The notes under the pieces: model-generated
Told to the model about the DNA's origin: nothing
Seen by the model: the letters and a program-made list of their open reading frames with translations, nothing else
Database searches by the model: none
Translations under genes and position numbers: made by a program
From: Hyphomonadaceae bacterium
Lineage (GTDB): Bacteria > Pseudomonadota > Alphaproteobacteria > Caulobacterales > Aquidulcibacteraceae
Direction: 5' to 3'
Length of the DNA: 64,000 bases
Assembly: GCA_023384105.1 (NCBI GenBank)
Contig: JAHDXR010000004.1
Coordinates: 124,001 to 188,000 of the forward strand
Shown: positions 32,255 through 39,478 of the stretch, one piece after another
Position numbering within the stretch: position 1 is the first letter of the stretch
How the letters are laid out: each line of letters starts with the position of its first letter

Positions 32255-33186
32255 GGCGCGCTTTTTTCCAGGTCGCGGTAGGCGCGCGCCGCGGCCAGAT
32301 GGTAGCGCGCGCGCGCATAGGCGTAGCGCGCCGAGTGCTTGAGGTCGCGCACGCCCGTGGCCAGCGCCACCATCGCCGCGCGCGCGGGCGTGCGATAATA
32401 GGGCGGCGCGGGCGCGGGCCCGCGCAGCAAATTCTCCAGCACCGCATGGCTGCGCCCATAGCCCTCCATCAGGCGCACGAGGTTGGAAAATTCAAAGCGC
32501 GCGGGATCGACGTGATGCTCCAGGCGCAGGCGCGGATTGTAGGCGGTGGCGCGCCCGACGCGGAAGGCGCTGTGCATCAGCAGCGAGTCCTCGCAGGAGG
32601 CGAAGCTGCCCGGCGCGCGGCCCAGCGCGGCGGCATTGGCGTTGGCGCGCACGAAGGCGGCGAAATCCTCAAGCACCGCGCGGGCGACAAAGGCGCCGGC
32701 GGCCGGCGGCTCCCACGTTTCCCATTTTTCGGAAACGCCTTTCATTACCGCCTCGCCCGCATTGCGCACCGCGAGATAGGGCAGGAAGGGCGCGACCCCG
32801 TCAGGCACGCGCGTCTCCGCCGGCAGCGCCAGCTTGCCGCCGAACGCGGCGACCTCCGGATGCGCGGCGATGAAGGAAAGGCCCTCGGCGACGTAGTCGG
32901 GCGCCAGGATGTTGTCGTCATCGACGCACAGCATCCAAGTGCTTGCCGTCGCGGCGATCGCGCAAAGGCGCGCATGGATAAGCCCCGGCGTTTCCTCACG
33001 CACGATGCGCGCCGCGATCCCGCGCGCGTGGAGCGGCGCCAGCACCGCCGCATCCAGCGCCGGCGTGGAGGCATTGTCCACGATCAGCACGTCGAACCCG
33101 GCATTGGTCTGCGCCGCGATCGCCTCCAGCACGCGCGCGAACAGCGCGGGCTTGGGATTGTAGGTGCAGATGCAGATGCTCAGCAC
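32251..33186 (-). CDS. Glycosyltransferase family 2
   Basis: About 311 residues starting at a GTG (33186), which reads VLSICICTYNPKPALFARVLEAI. Nucleotide and metal segments are VLIVDNASTPALDAAV and MLCVDDDNILAPDYV (DDD), with ASCEDSLL later and a basic C-terminus (RDLKHSARYAYARARYH). The open frame extends 220 bases further upstream, but the extra residues are Arg-rich and unrelated to the family. GAGAG lies at a suitable distance before the GTG. It heads the unit of two GT2 genes and FkbM; its stop overlaps the next start by ATGA. Confidence 0.85.
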   Translation of the reverse strand: MLSICICTYNPKPALFARVLEAIAAQTNAGFDVLIVDNASTPALDAAVLAPLHARGIAARIVREETPGLIHARLCAIAATASTWMLCVDDDNILAPDYVAEGLSFIAAHPEVAAFGGKLALPAETRVPDGVAPFLPYLAVRNAGEAVMKGVSEKWETWEPPAAGAFVARAVLEDFAAFVRANANAAALGRAPGSFASCEDSLLMHSAFRVGRATAYNPRLRLEHHVDPARFEFSNLVRLMEGYGRSHAVLENLLRGPAPAPPYYRTPARAAMVALATGVRDLKHSARYAYARARYHLAAARAYRDLEKSAP

Positions 33187-33300
33187 GCGGGGCGCTCTCT
33201 CAAGGCTCGGGGGCCTAGCGTTTAGCCTCCAATGCCCCCACGCGGCAACCAGCGGGTGCGCTTGACAGCGGCCGCCGCGGGCGCCCATGCCGGTCGGGCC

Positions 33301-34185
33301 ATGAGCCTTCGCTTTTCGATCCTGACGCCGACGCTCAATCGCCGCGCGCTGCTTGGCGAGGCGCTGGAAAGCGTCGCCGCGCAGCGCTGGCCGGCCGTGC
33401 AGCACATCGTCGCCGATGGGGGCTCAAGCGATGGAACGCTTGAATGGCTGGCCGGCCAGGGCGGCGTTCAGGTGCTGGAGGGGCCGGATGCGGGCATCTA
33501 TGACGGGCTGAACAAAGCGGCGGCGGCGGCCGAGGGCGATATTGTCGGCTGGCTCAATTCGGATGATTCTTATGCGCCGAGCGCGTTCGCGGCTGTAGCC
33601 GAAGCGTTCGCCCGCGATACGTCGCTGGCGGCGGTGTGCGGGGCGGCGCGGATCGAAAGCGGGGGACGGGTCGAGCGCCACTATCCCGGCCGCGACATCG
33701 CCGATCTCAGCCCTGGCGCGCTGCTGATCGGGCCGACCTTGCCGAACGCCTGGTTTTTCCGGCGCGACGTGTTTCGCGCGGTCGGGCCGTTTTCGGCGGC
33801 GCTGCGCTTTGCGGCGGATAGCGATTTCATGATGCGCTTCGCGCGTTTGGGCGCGGCGCATGGGCATGTGGACGACCTGGTCTATCGCTATCGCCGCCAC
33901 GAAGGTTCCGCCACAATCGCGGCGCGCGCATCAGCGCCGCTGCGCGAAGATATGCTTGCGCTGGCTTTGATGTGGCGCGAGGACGCCGGCGCGCGCGCCA
34001 CGGCGCGCGCGCTTGAGGGGCGCTGTCGGGCGGTCCTGGCGCTCGATGCGCTGCGCCGCGGGCGTATCGGCGCCGCCGCGGCGCACGCCGCGCACGCGCC
34101 CGCGATATTCAGCGGCGTATTGGATTTGGCGCATCGGCGCCTCGATCCTGTGCTGCGCCGTCGGCGCGAAGGAGAAGCCGCTTAG
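33301..34185 (+). CDS. Glycosyltransferase family 2
   Basis: A 294-residue GT-A enzyme opening FSILTPTLNRRALLGEALESVAAQRWP, with HIVADGGSSDGTLEWLA, GPDAGIYDGLNKAAAAAEGDIVGWLNSDDSYAPSAF (N-S-D-D metal site) and RFAADSDFMMRFARLG. It belongs to the same WcaA-like subgroup as the gene at 31358. It is divergent from the 33186 unit and convergent with the FkbM gene; the two stop codons overlap at 34182-34185. A fragment of this convergent junction is duplicated at 35.25 kb. Confidence 0.92.
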   Translation: MSLRFSILTPTLNRRALLGEALESVAAQRWPAVQHIVADGGSSDGTLEWLAGQGGVQVLEGPDAGIYDGLNKAAAAAEGDIVGWLNSDDSYAPSAFAAVAEAFARDTSLAAVCGAARIESGGRVERHYPGRDIADLSPGALLIGPTLPNAWFFRRDVFRAVGPFSAALRFAADSDFMMRFARLGAAHGHVDDLVYRYRRHEGSATIAARASAPLREDMLALALMWREDAGARATARALEGRCRAVLALDALRRGRIGAAAAHAAHAPAIFSGVLDLAHRRLDPVLRRRREGEAA

Positions 34186-35078
34186 ACGTCCCGCTTGGCG
34201 TGCAGGTCGAACCAGCCTTGTTTCACCGCGTCGTAATCGCCTTTCGCGCGCGCGGCCGCGTGGCCGCCGACGATCCCACGCATGGCCTCCACCGGCAGCC
34301 ATTCTCCCGGCGCGTCATCGCCGAAGGCGCCGCTTGCGCCATAGGGGAAGGCGTGCGCGATCGTGCGCCCTTCGCGCGCGGGAATAGGGCAGACCTGCGC
34401 CGGCACGTCGGCCTGGTTGATGAATTTGAAGCCGGTGTAGCCGAAACTCACCAGCAATTCGAACAAGGGCGGATCGCCGTTTTCGAATGACACGTAGCGT
34501 GGCTTCACCGGGCATTCGCTCAAGCCGCGCACGGCCGCGCCGTCCAATCCCTCGATGTCGATCTTGAGATAATAGGGAACGCCGAATTTGCGCACGATGT
34601 CGGCGATGGTGACCATTTCGACGCTCACGGCCGCGGTCGGCATGCCGCGCGAGGCGGTGGCGGGCTTGAACGAACTCCATTCCGAAAGCTCGAGATTGAC
34701 GTGAAACTCCGCCTGCCCGCGTGTTTCGCCGACGCCCACATTGAGCAGCGTGAGCTGGCGTTCCCGCAATTGGCGCGCGAAGCGCTTTTCGCCGGCGGCC
34801 GCCAGCATCGGGTTGGCTTCGACGGCGACGACGTCAAATCCCTTGCGCAAGTAGTAATCCGAATCCTGGCCGACATGCATGCCGATGTCGAAAATGAGGT
34901 TTGGGTTCAGCGCGCCGGTCGCATCCGGCAAGCCGTCGAGCGTGCGCACGATACGGCGTGAGCGCTTGGCGGCCGCGGCGCGAAGGCTTTCAGCGGTTGG
35001 CGCGGGCGGGGCGGGGCGCTCGCGTAAGCGCCGCCACAGCTTCTTCGCCGCGGGCGGCGCAAATCTTTTCAAGTTCAT
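34182..35078 (-). CDS. FkbM-family methyltransferase
   Basis: A 298-residue protein with a basic N-terminal helix region, then the methyltransferase core: NLIFDIGMHVGQDSDYYLRKGF, VVAVEANPML, LLNVGVGETRGQAEFHV and YYLKIDIEGLDGAAVRGL (FkbM signature). It differs from the FkbM at 30648 in length and in its long C-terminal region. It probably O-methylates a sugar. The ATG at 35078 (MNLKRFAPP) is preferred; the longer frame upstream has no family similarity and overlaps the remnant region. Confidence 0.88.
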   Translation of the reverse strand: MNLKRFAPPAAKKLWRRLRERPAPPAPTAESLRAAAAKRSRRIVRTLDGLPDATGALNPNLIFDIGMHVGQDSDYYLRKGFDVVAVEANPMLAAAGEKRFARQLRERQLTLLNVGVGETRGQAEFHVNLELSEWSSFKPATASRGMPTAAVSVEMVTIADIVRKFGVPYYLKIDIEGLDGAAVRGLSECPVKPRYVSFENGDPPLFELLVSFGYTGFKFINQADVPAQVCPIPAREGRTIAHAFPYGASGAFGDDAPGEWLPVEAMRGIVGGHAAARAKGDYDAVKQGWFDLHAKRDV

Positions 35079-35517
35079 GATGCTTTTTTCGGCCGGCGTT
35101 TTTCGCAACGATAGGGCGCCGCCCGGTTTCCGACAATCTCCGAGAAGCGAAGCGCCGCCGCGGCGAGGGCTGCGTGATGTTGGCGGCCGGGAGGGCGCGG
35201 TGACTTCAGTGGCGATTATCGGCCCCGGGGCCATAGGCGGGGCGAAGCCGCCTAGACGTCCCGTTTGGCGTGCAGATCAAACCAGCGTCACGGCGTCGTA
35301 ATCGCCCTTCGCGCGTCTCCCCGCCGCGCCGTTTGCATCACACGCAAGATCGGACGCGCGATTCACTCATCAAAATTGATGGCGACCGGAACGCGAGAAA
35401 GCAGATTGGCGACGCTTCGCGCGGAAGCGATATGAGGAAAGAACCTCCTACGCGTAAGCTCCCACGCAGCGCTGGGAAAACGACGCAGAATCGCCCTTCG
35501 GTTTCGAGCGGCTGGCC
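35079..35517. other. Gene-free stretch with duplicated GT2/FkbM junction remnant
   Basis: This 439-base gap holds no open frame I can support. Its main feature is a decayed copy of the 34174-34250 junction at 35244-35315. From about 35316 to the end of the downstream kinase gene (35518) I see nothing recognisable. The stretch may also carry the promoter of the FkbM gene near 35090-35150, but no clear -35/-10 pair is visible. Confidence 0.5.
35244..35315 (-). pseudogene. Decayed duplicate of the GT2 3' end and FkbM 3' end
   Basis: Bases 35244-35315 match 34174-34250 with a few substitutions and one short deletion. Both share GAAGCCGC(C/T)TAGACGTCCCG, then TTGGCGTGCAG(A/G)TC(A/G)AACCAG and GGCGTCGTAATCGCC. 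The original contains the last codons of the GT2 gene and, on the other strand, the last codons of FkbM (DYDAVKQGWFDLHAKRDV). The copy has lost part of the FkbM reading frame. It marks a former second GT2-FkbM pair or a recombination joint. Confidence 0.75.
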
Positions 35518-37290
35518 TCAGGCGGCGGAGGCCGGCGCGCTGACGGCGTCCTCGTCCTCACCTTTCGCGTTTGTAAGCAGGGCGGGCGCGGTGAGCACGT
35601 AGACGCAGCCGCTCTCCTGGCTCGTCACCTCGATGCCGCCGCCCATCAGCTCGATCAGCTTGCGCGTGACGGCGAGCCCGAGCCGGGCGCCGGAGAGGCG
35701 TTCGTCGTCCTCGCGCAGGAACGGTTCGAACAGGCCTTCGATCTGGGCCGGGGTCAGCCGCGGCCCTGAATCGTGCACCGTGAAGCGCAGCGTGTCGCCG
35801 TCGCTGCGGCGGATGCGCTGGCCGCGCAGTGCGAAGGCGCCGCCGCGCGAGCGCCGGCCGGCGTGCGCCAGCACGTTCACGAGGCATTGCCGCAGACGGT
35901 TTTGATCCGTGTAGGCCTGGCCGAGATTGGACGGCGCATGGACGACGAGGTCGGCGCCGTTCGCCTTGGCGCTCGCGCGCACCGCCGCCGCCGCTTCGCG
36001 GAAGACCTCCTCCACCTCGAAGCTCTCGGGCGCGAGTTCGAGCCCGCCGGCTTCGATCCGGGAGAGATCGAGCAGCTCGCTCAGCAGCGAAAGCATGCTG
36101 CGCGCGGCGCCGGTGATGCGCTGCAGGTCCGGACGGGCGCCGGTGTCGCCGCGGTCGGCGAGTTCTTCGTCGACGAGGTCGGCGTAGCCGATCACGTCGT
36201 TCAGCGGCGTGCGCAGCTCGTAGCTGATATTGGCCAGGAAGTTCGACTTCATCCGGTTGGCGGCGTCGGCTGCGGCGGTCTGCAGCAAGGCTTCGCGCAT
36301 GCGCGCATCGGCGACGCCGAGCCGGCGCGCGAGTTCGTTGTAGGCGGCAGTGAGGCTGGCGATCTCATCGTTCGCCGGATCGGGCGGCAGCGGCGCCATG
36401 GCGTTGCGTTGGAGCCGGAAGTGGCGCTCGATGCGCTCGACCCGGTCGATCACGACGCGGCGCAGCAGCAGCCACACCCCGCACAGTCCGGCGCCGATGA
36501 CGATCGCCGCCAGCGCAAGGGCCGCCCCCAGCGTCTGCTCGCCCGCCGCCGAGACCAGACGGCTGGAGCGGGCGATGACCGCGCCGACGACATCGCCGTT
36601 CGGCGCAAGCAGGGGAATGGAGGATTGCAGCGCATCGTGCGTGACGACGATCGAGCCGGGCGGCTCGTCGCGGTCGCGTCCCTGCCGCGCGAACTCCAGT
36701 TCGAGCTGGGTCTGTCGCGACAAGGCCCCGGCGGCCAGCCGGCGGCCGAAGACGACATAGCCGCGCCGGGGGGCCGAGCCGTCGGTGGTCGTCGCGCGCA
36801 TGGCGACGAACAGCACCGGCCCCATCGTCTCGCTCCACAGCGCGCCGCGTACGACGTCCTGATCCGGTTGCTGGCGCAGCTGGTTATGGATGCGCGCGCG
36901 CAGCACCAGGAGCGCCTCGGCGGGGCCTTGGGCGGTCCATTGCCGCGACCAGAGCGTGCGGCCATCGTCGGCGTAGAAGATCGCCAGATCCGCGCCGTAG
37001 TCCGCGAGCCAGTCCGGATTGGCGATGTTGTCGCGGATGTAGGTCGGATGGGGGCCGCTGACGAAGCGGTAGGTCTCGTCCCACACGGCGTAGTCCGCCG
37101 CGCGCGTGTACAAGTCGTCGCTGATCGCCTCGATATTGGCCTGGACGCGCGCCCGATCGAGTTCGTGTGCGGCGATGTCCTGGCGCTCGAAGCTCGGCTG
37201 AACCGTCACCTCCAAAATCACCCAGGCGCCAGCCAAAACGGCGGCGAATACGGCCAGGAGGACCGCGCCGATTTTTCGGGTGATGGACAT
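35518..37290 (-). CDS. Degenerate CHASE4-HAMP sensor histidine kinase (phospho-acceptor His is Tyr)
   Basis: A 590-residue membrane sensor: N-terminal helix (8-29), a periplasmic CHASE4-like domain (DYAVWDETYRFVSG), a second helix near 262-285, HAMP, dimerisation helices and an ATPase-like domain. The H-box reads FLANISYELRTPLNDVIGY, so Tyr357 (TAC) replaces the usual His (CAC). The N-box is NVLAHAGRRS where the intact paralogue at 40549 has [10 protein letters not shown], and the G1 box is DSGPRLT instead of DTGIGMT. It therefore looks unable to autophosphorylate and may bind no ATP. It could act as a non-catalytic partner or allosteric sensor. No response regulator is adjacent. Confidence 0.85.
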   Translation of the reverse strand: MSITRKIGAVLLAVFAAVLAGAWVILEVTVQPSFERQDIAAHELDRARVQANIEAISDDLYTRAADYAVWDETYRFVSGPHPTYIRDNIANPDWLADYGADLAIFYADDGRTLWSRQWTAQGPAEALLVLRARIHNQLRQQPDQDVVRGALWSETMGPVLFVAMRATTTDGSAPRRGYVVFGRRLAAGALSRQTQLELEFARQGRDRDEPPGSIVVTHDALQSSIPLLAPNGDVVGAVIARSSRLVSAAGEQTLGAALALAAIVIGAGLCGVWLLLRRVVIDRVERIERHFRLQRNAMAPLPPDPANDEIASLTAAYNELARRLGVADARMREALLQTAAADAANRMKSNFLANISYELRTPLNDVIGYADLVDEELADRGDTGARPDLQRITGAARSMLSLLSELLDLSRIEAGGLELAPESFEVEEVFREAAAAVRASAKANGADLVVHAPSNLGQAYTDQNRLRQCLVNVLAHAGRRSRGGAFALRGQRIRRSDGDTLRFTVHDSGPRLTPAQIEGLFEPFLREDDERLSGARLGLAVTRKLIELMGGGIEVTSQESGCVYVLTAPALLTNAKGEDEDAVSAPASAA

Positions 37291-37374
37291 AACCCCGCAG
37301 AGTTAGCGCACTATGCTTAAAAGACCGCTGGAGGACGTGGTTAAGGCGCGCTTAGTGGCAGAGCTTTCCGCGCA

Positions 37375-37414
37375 ATAAAAAACGGCGCGCCCGGGGGAGG
37401 GAGGGCGCGCCGTT
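37375..37414 (-). terminator. Rho-independent terminator, minus strand
   Basis: On the minus strand AACGGCGCGCCC and GGGCGCGCCGTT (37403-37414 and 37381-37392) form a 12-bp perfect stem around a purine-rich loop, followed by TTTTTTATT. It lies downstream of hsp20 and would stop that transcript before the kinase promoter region. Confidence 0.85.
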
Positions 37415-37455
37415 GCTCTTAGGGGGCTCTGCAATCTCGGGGAGGGGATCGAGAG

Positions 37456-37507
37456 CAAAATGCCCGCCGCGCGGCTGGGGGGAGGGGGAAAGCGCCGCGC
37501 GGCGGGC
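37456..37507 (-). terminator. Second hairpin downstream of hsp20
   Basis: GCCCGCCGCGCGGC (37462-37475) and GCCGCGCGGCGGGC (37494-37507) form a 14-bp perfect stem, with ATTTTGC following on the minus strand. It begins 12 bases after the hsp20 stop. Together with the hairpin at 37381 it makes a tandem terminator; both loops carry similar GGGGGAGGG tracts. Confidence 0.7.
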
Positions 37508-37518
37508 GGAAGCGGAAG

Positions 37519-37995
37519 TTAGGCCGCTTCTGTCTCGTCATTGGCCGCGGCCTCGACCACTTTGGCCGTCTTGGGCGCGGCGTCGCCGATTTCGATCTTG
37601 CGCGGCTTCAGCGTCTCCGGAAGCTCGCGGACGAGATCGATCGTCAGCAGTCCATTCTCCAGCTTGGCGCCCGCGACGCGGACGTGATCGGCAAGCCCGA
37701 AGCGGCGCTCGAAGCTGCGCTCGGCAATGCCGCGATGGAGGAAATTGCGTTGTTCGGCCGGCTTGCGCTGGCCGGTGACGACCAGCGAGTTCTGCTTGAA
37801 CTCAATGGTGAGGTCGTCCTGGGTGAAGCCCGCGACCGCGAGTTCGATGCGGAACTCGTCATCGCCGACCTGCTCGATATTGAAGGGCGGATAGCCAGGC
37901 GCGGCGTCCAGGCGCGCAGCTTGGTCCATCAGGTTCGCGATGCGGTCGAAGCCGACCAGGGTGCGGTAGAGCGGGTTGAGTTCAGTCGAAGCCAT
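37519..37995 (-). CDS. Small heat-shock protein, Hsp20/IbpA family
   Basis: A 158-residue ATP-independent holdase that keeps unfolding proteins soluble. The alpha-crystallin domain spans about residues 35-130 (FNIEQVGDDEFRIELAVAGFTQDDLTIEFKQNSLVVTGQR), with FLHRGIAERSFERRFGLADHVRV and the conserved A-x-L-x-N-G-L-L motif as AKLENGLLTIDLVRE. An IEIG tail segment follows. The start at 37995 follows AAGGAAGGACAG and matches IbpA-class proteins (LNPLYRTLVGFDRI). It is controlled by a sigma-32 type promoter and a ROSE-like leader upstream. Confidence 0.95.
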   Translation of the reverse strand: MASTELNPLYRTLVGFDRIANLMDQAARLDAAPGYPPFNIEQVGDDEFRIELAVAGFTQDDLTIEFKQNSLVVTGQRKPAEQRNFLHRGIAERSFERRFGLADHVRVAGAKLENGLLTIDLVRELPETLKPRKIEIGDAAPKTAKVVEAAANDETEAA

Positions 37996-38115
37996 GTTTC
38001 TGTCCTTCCTTGTAAGCGACATACTGGCGCTCCCTCGCGGGAGCTGAATTGCCGGCTTTCCGTCCCCGAAGGCGGCGGGCGTCCCGGCTGGGCGGCCTCG
38101 GATGAGCGCCGCACG
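37996..38115 (-). ncRNA. ROSE-like RNA thermometer in the hsp20 leader
   Basis: The predicted leader of about 120 bases folds into several stems. The last one contains TGTCGCTT-ACA-AGGAAGGACA (+ strand 38001-38021), in which the TCGCT stretch (the conserved U-Y-G-C-U of ROSE elements) faces the ribosome site AAGGAAGGA. An upstream hairpin GCTCCC/GGGAGC lies at 38029-38044. ROSE thermometers melt on heating and free the ribosome site; they are typical of alphaproteobacterial hsp20 genes. The assignment is by motif and position. Confidence 0.6.
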
Positions 38116-38121
38116 CTAGCG

Positions 38122-38149
38122 ATGTGGGGAGCCCCCGGCGGTGTTCAAG
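38122..38149 (-). promoter_or_regulatory. Sigma-32 (RpoH) type promoter for hsp20
   Basis: On the minus strand CTTGAA (38149-38144), a 14-base spacer and CCCCACAT (38129-38122) match the heat-shock consensus CTTGAAA-N11-16-CCCCATNT well. The start of transcription would be near 38115, giving the leader that holds the ROSE-like element. Confidence 0.7.
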
Positions 38150-38194
38150 CCCGCCGTTTTGACAATGTTAGCCCTTCCCGCTTAGCCCTCGCCC

Positions 38195-39088
38195 ATGCCG
38201 CTCCTGAACCGCCGCCAGGCCGCTCTAGCGTTCGCCGCGACCCTCGCCGCCTGCGGGCGGGGCGGGGGCGGCGCGGACGCTCCGCCGCGCGGATCGCTGG
38301 CGTGGGCGATCGCCGGGCCCTGGCGCATCGAGCCCGAGCGCGACGCCTGGCGCCATCCGCTGCAGACGCTGCTGTTCTGGGGCCTCGAAGGCGGCATGAG
38401 CGTGCTCGAAGTGCTGCCGGGGCGCGGCTGGTACACCGCGATCCTCGCGCCCTATCTCGCCGCCAACGGCGGACGCCTGATCTGCGCAAGCTTCGATCCG
38501 CGCAGCCCCTCGCTGGCGCAGCGCGAGACGCTGGCGGCGTGGGAGGCGCGGTTTCAGCGCGATCCCGACCTGTTCGGCGAGATCGAAACCACGGTGGTGC
38601 GTCCCGGCGCGCCGCTTGCGCCGCCGAACAGCGTCGATCTCGTGATCCTGGCCAACAACGTCCACACGCTGATGGCCGAGGGCGCCGCCGAAATCGTGTT
38701 CCGCGAAATCGCCAGCGCGCTGAAGCCGGGCGGCGCGTTCGGCGTCGAGCAGCATCGCGCGTCGTCGACCGGGCTGCAGGACCCGCTCGCCGGCGCGGGC
38801 TATGTGCAGGAAGCGTACGTGAAAGCGCTGGCGCAGGAAGCGGGGCTCGACTTCGTCGCCGCCAGCGACATCAACGCAAACCCGCGCGACACCCGCGATC
38901 ATCCGTTCGGCGTCTGGACGCTGCCGCCGACGCTGCGCACCTCGCCGCTGGGCCGGCCCGACGATCCCGACTTCAACAGCGCGCCGTTCCGGGCGATCGG
39001 CGAAAGCGACCGGATGACGCTCAAGTTCCGCAAGCCCGGCGCCCCTGCCGCGACGGCGCCGTCGGACACGCCCGATTTGCGGCGCTGA
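38195..39088 (+). CDS. Predicted exported methyltransferase-like lipoprotein
   Basis: A 297-residue protein with a short signal ending LAFAATLAACGRG, a probable lipobox (LAAC), followed by a Rossmann methyltransferase-like domain. Motif I is VLEVLPGRGWYTAILAPYLAANGG, then SVDLVILANNVHTLM and ALKPGGAFGVEQHRA. This matches the small family of periplasmic 'predicted methyltransferases' (COG4798 type), whose activity is unproven because SAM is not expected outside the cytoplasm. The frame begins in a region divergent from hsp20. Function unknown. Confidence 0.8.
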   Translation: MPLLNRRQAALAFAATLAACGRGGGGADAPPRGSLAWAIAGPWRIEPERDAWRHPLQTLLFWGLEGGMSVLEVLPGRGWYTAILAPYLAANGGRLICASFDPRSPSLAQRETLAAWEARFQRDPDLFGEIETTVVRPGAPLAPPNSVDLVILANNVHTLMAEGAAEIVFREIASALKPGGAFGVEQHRASSTGLQDPLAGAGYVQEAYVKALAQEAGLDFVAASDINANPRDTRDHPFGVWTLPPTLRTSPLGRPDDPDFNSAPFRAIGESDRMTLKFRKPGAPAATAPSDTPDLRR

Positions 39089-39158
39089 CGCCGCCGTCAC
39101 CCTTGCGGCCCGGCGCGCCCTGGTGTGTAAGGGGCCGAGGCCAAAGCCGGAGGAAAGC

Positions 39159-39458
39159 ATGACCTACGATGAAATCCTGAACCGCTTCCAGAGCGCCAGC
39201 GTCACGGTGCCGGGCAAGAAGGTGAAGTTCGACTTCGGCGACGTCGGCAAGATCTTTCTCGATGGCGGCGCCGGCAGCGTCTCGACCGAGGACGCCGCCG
39301 CCGACACCACGATCAAGGTGAAGCTCGAAGATTTCGTCGCCATGGCGCAAGGCGCGCTCGATCCGACCGCGGCGTTCATGCAAGGCAAGCTGCGCGTCGA
39401 AGGCGACATGGGCGTCGCCATGCAGTTGCAAGGCGTGATGGCGAAGCTGCGCGGCTGA
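39159..39458 (+). CDS. SCP2 sterol-carrier-domain protein
   Basis: A 99-residue protein consisting of one SCP2 lipid-binding domain. It shows VKFDFGDVGKIFLDGGAGSV, TTIKVKLEDFVAMAQGALDPTAAFMQGKLRVEGDMGVAMQL, where the segment F-x-x-G-K-L-x-x-x-G-D is the family signature. Such stand-alone domains bind fatty acyl chains or hydrophobic ligands. The ATG at 39159 follows GGAGGAAAGC. It is followed 20 bases later by an alpha/beta hydrolase, suggesting joint lipid handling. Confidence 0.92.
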   Translation: MTYDEILNRFQSASVTVPGKKVKFDFGDVGKIFLDGGAGSVSTEDAAADTTIKVKLEDFVAMAQGALDPTAAFMQGKLRVEGDMGVAMQLQGVMAKLRG

Positions 39459-39478
39459 CAGCGGCGGCGAGGGGGTTC

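Noticed and set aside
33187-33405. N-terminal extension of the GT2 gene at 32251
   Set aside because: The extra residues do not resemble GT2 sequences and overlap the start of the divergent GT2 gene; the GTG at 33186 directly precedes the fold.
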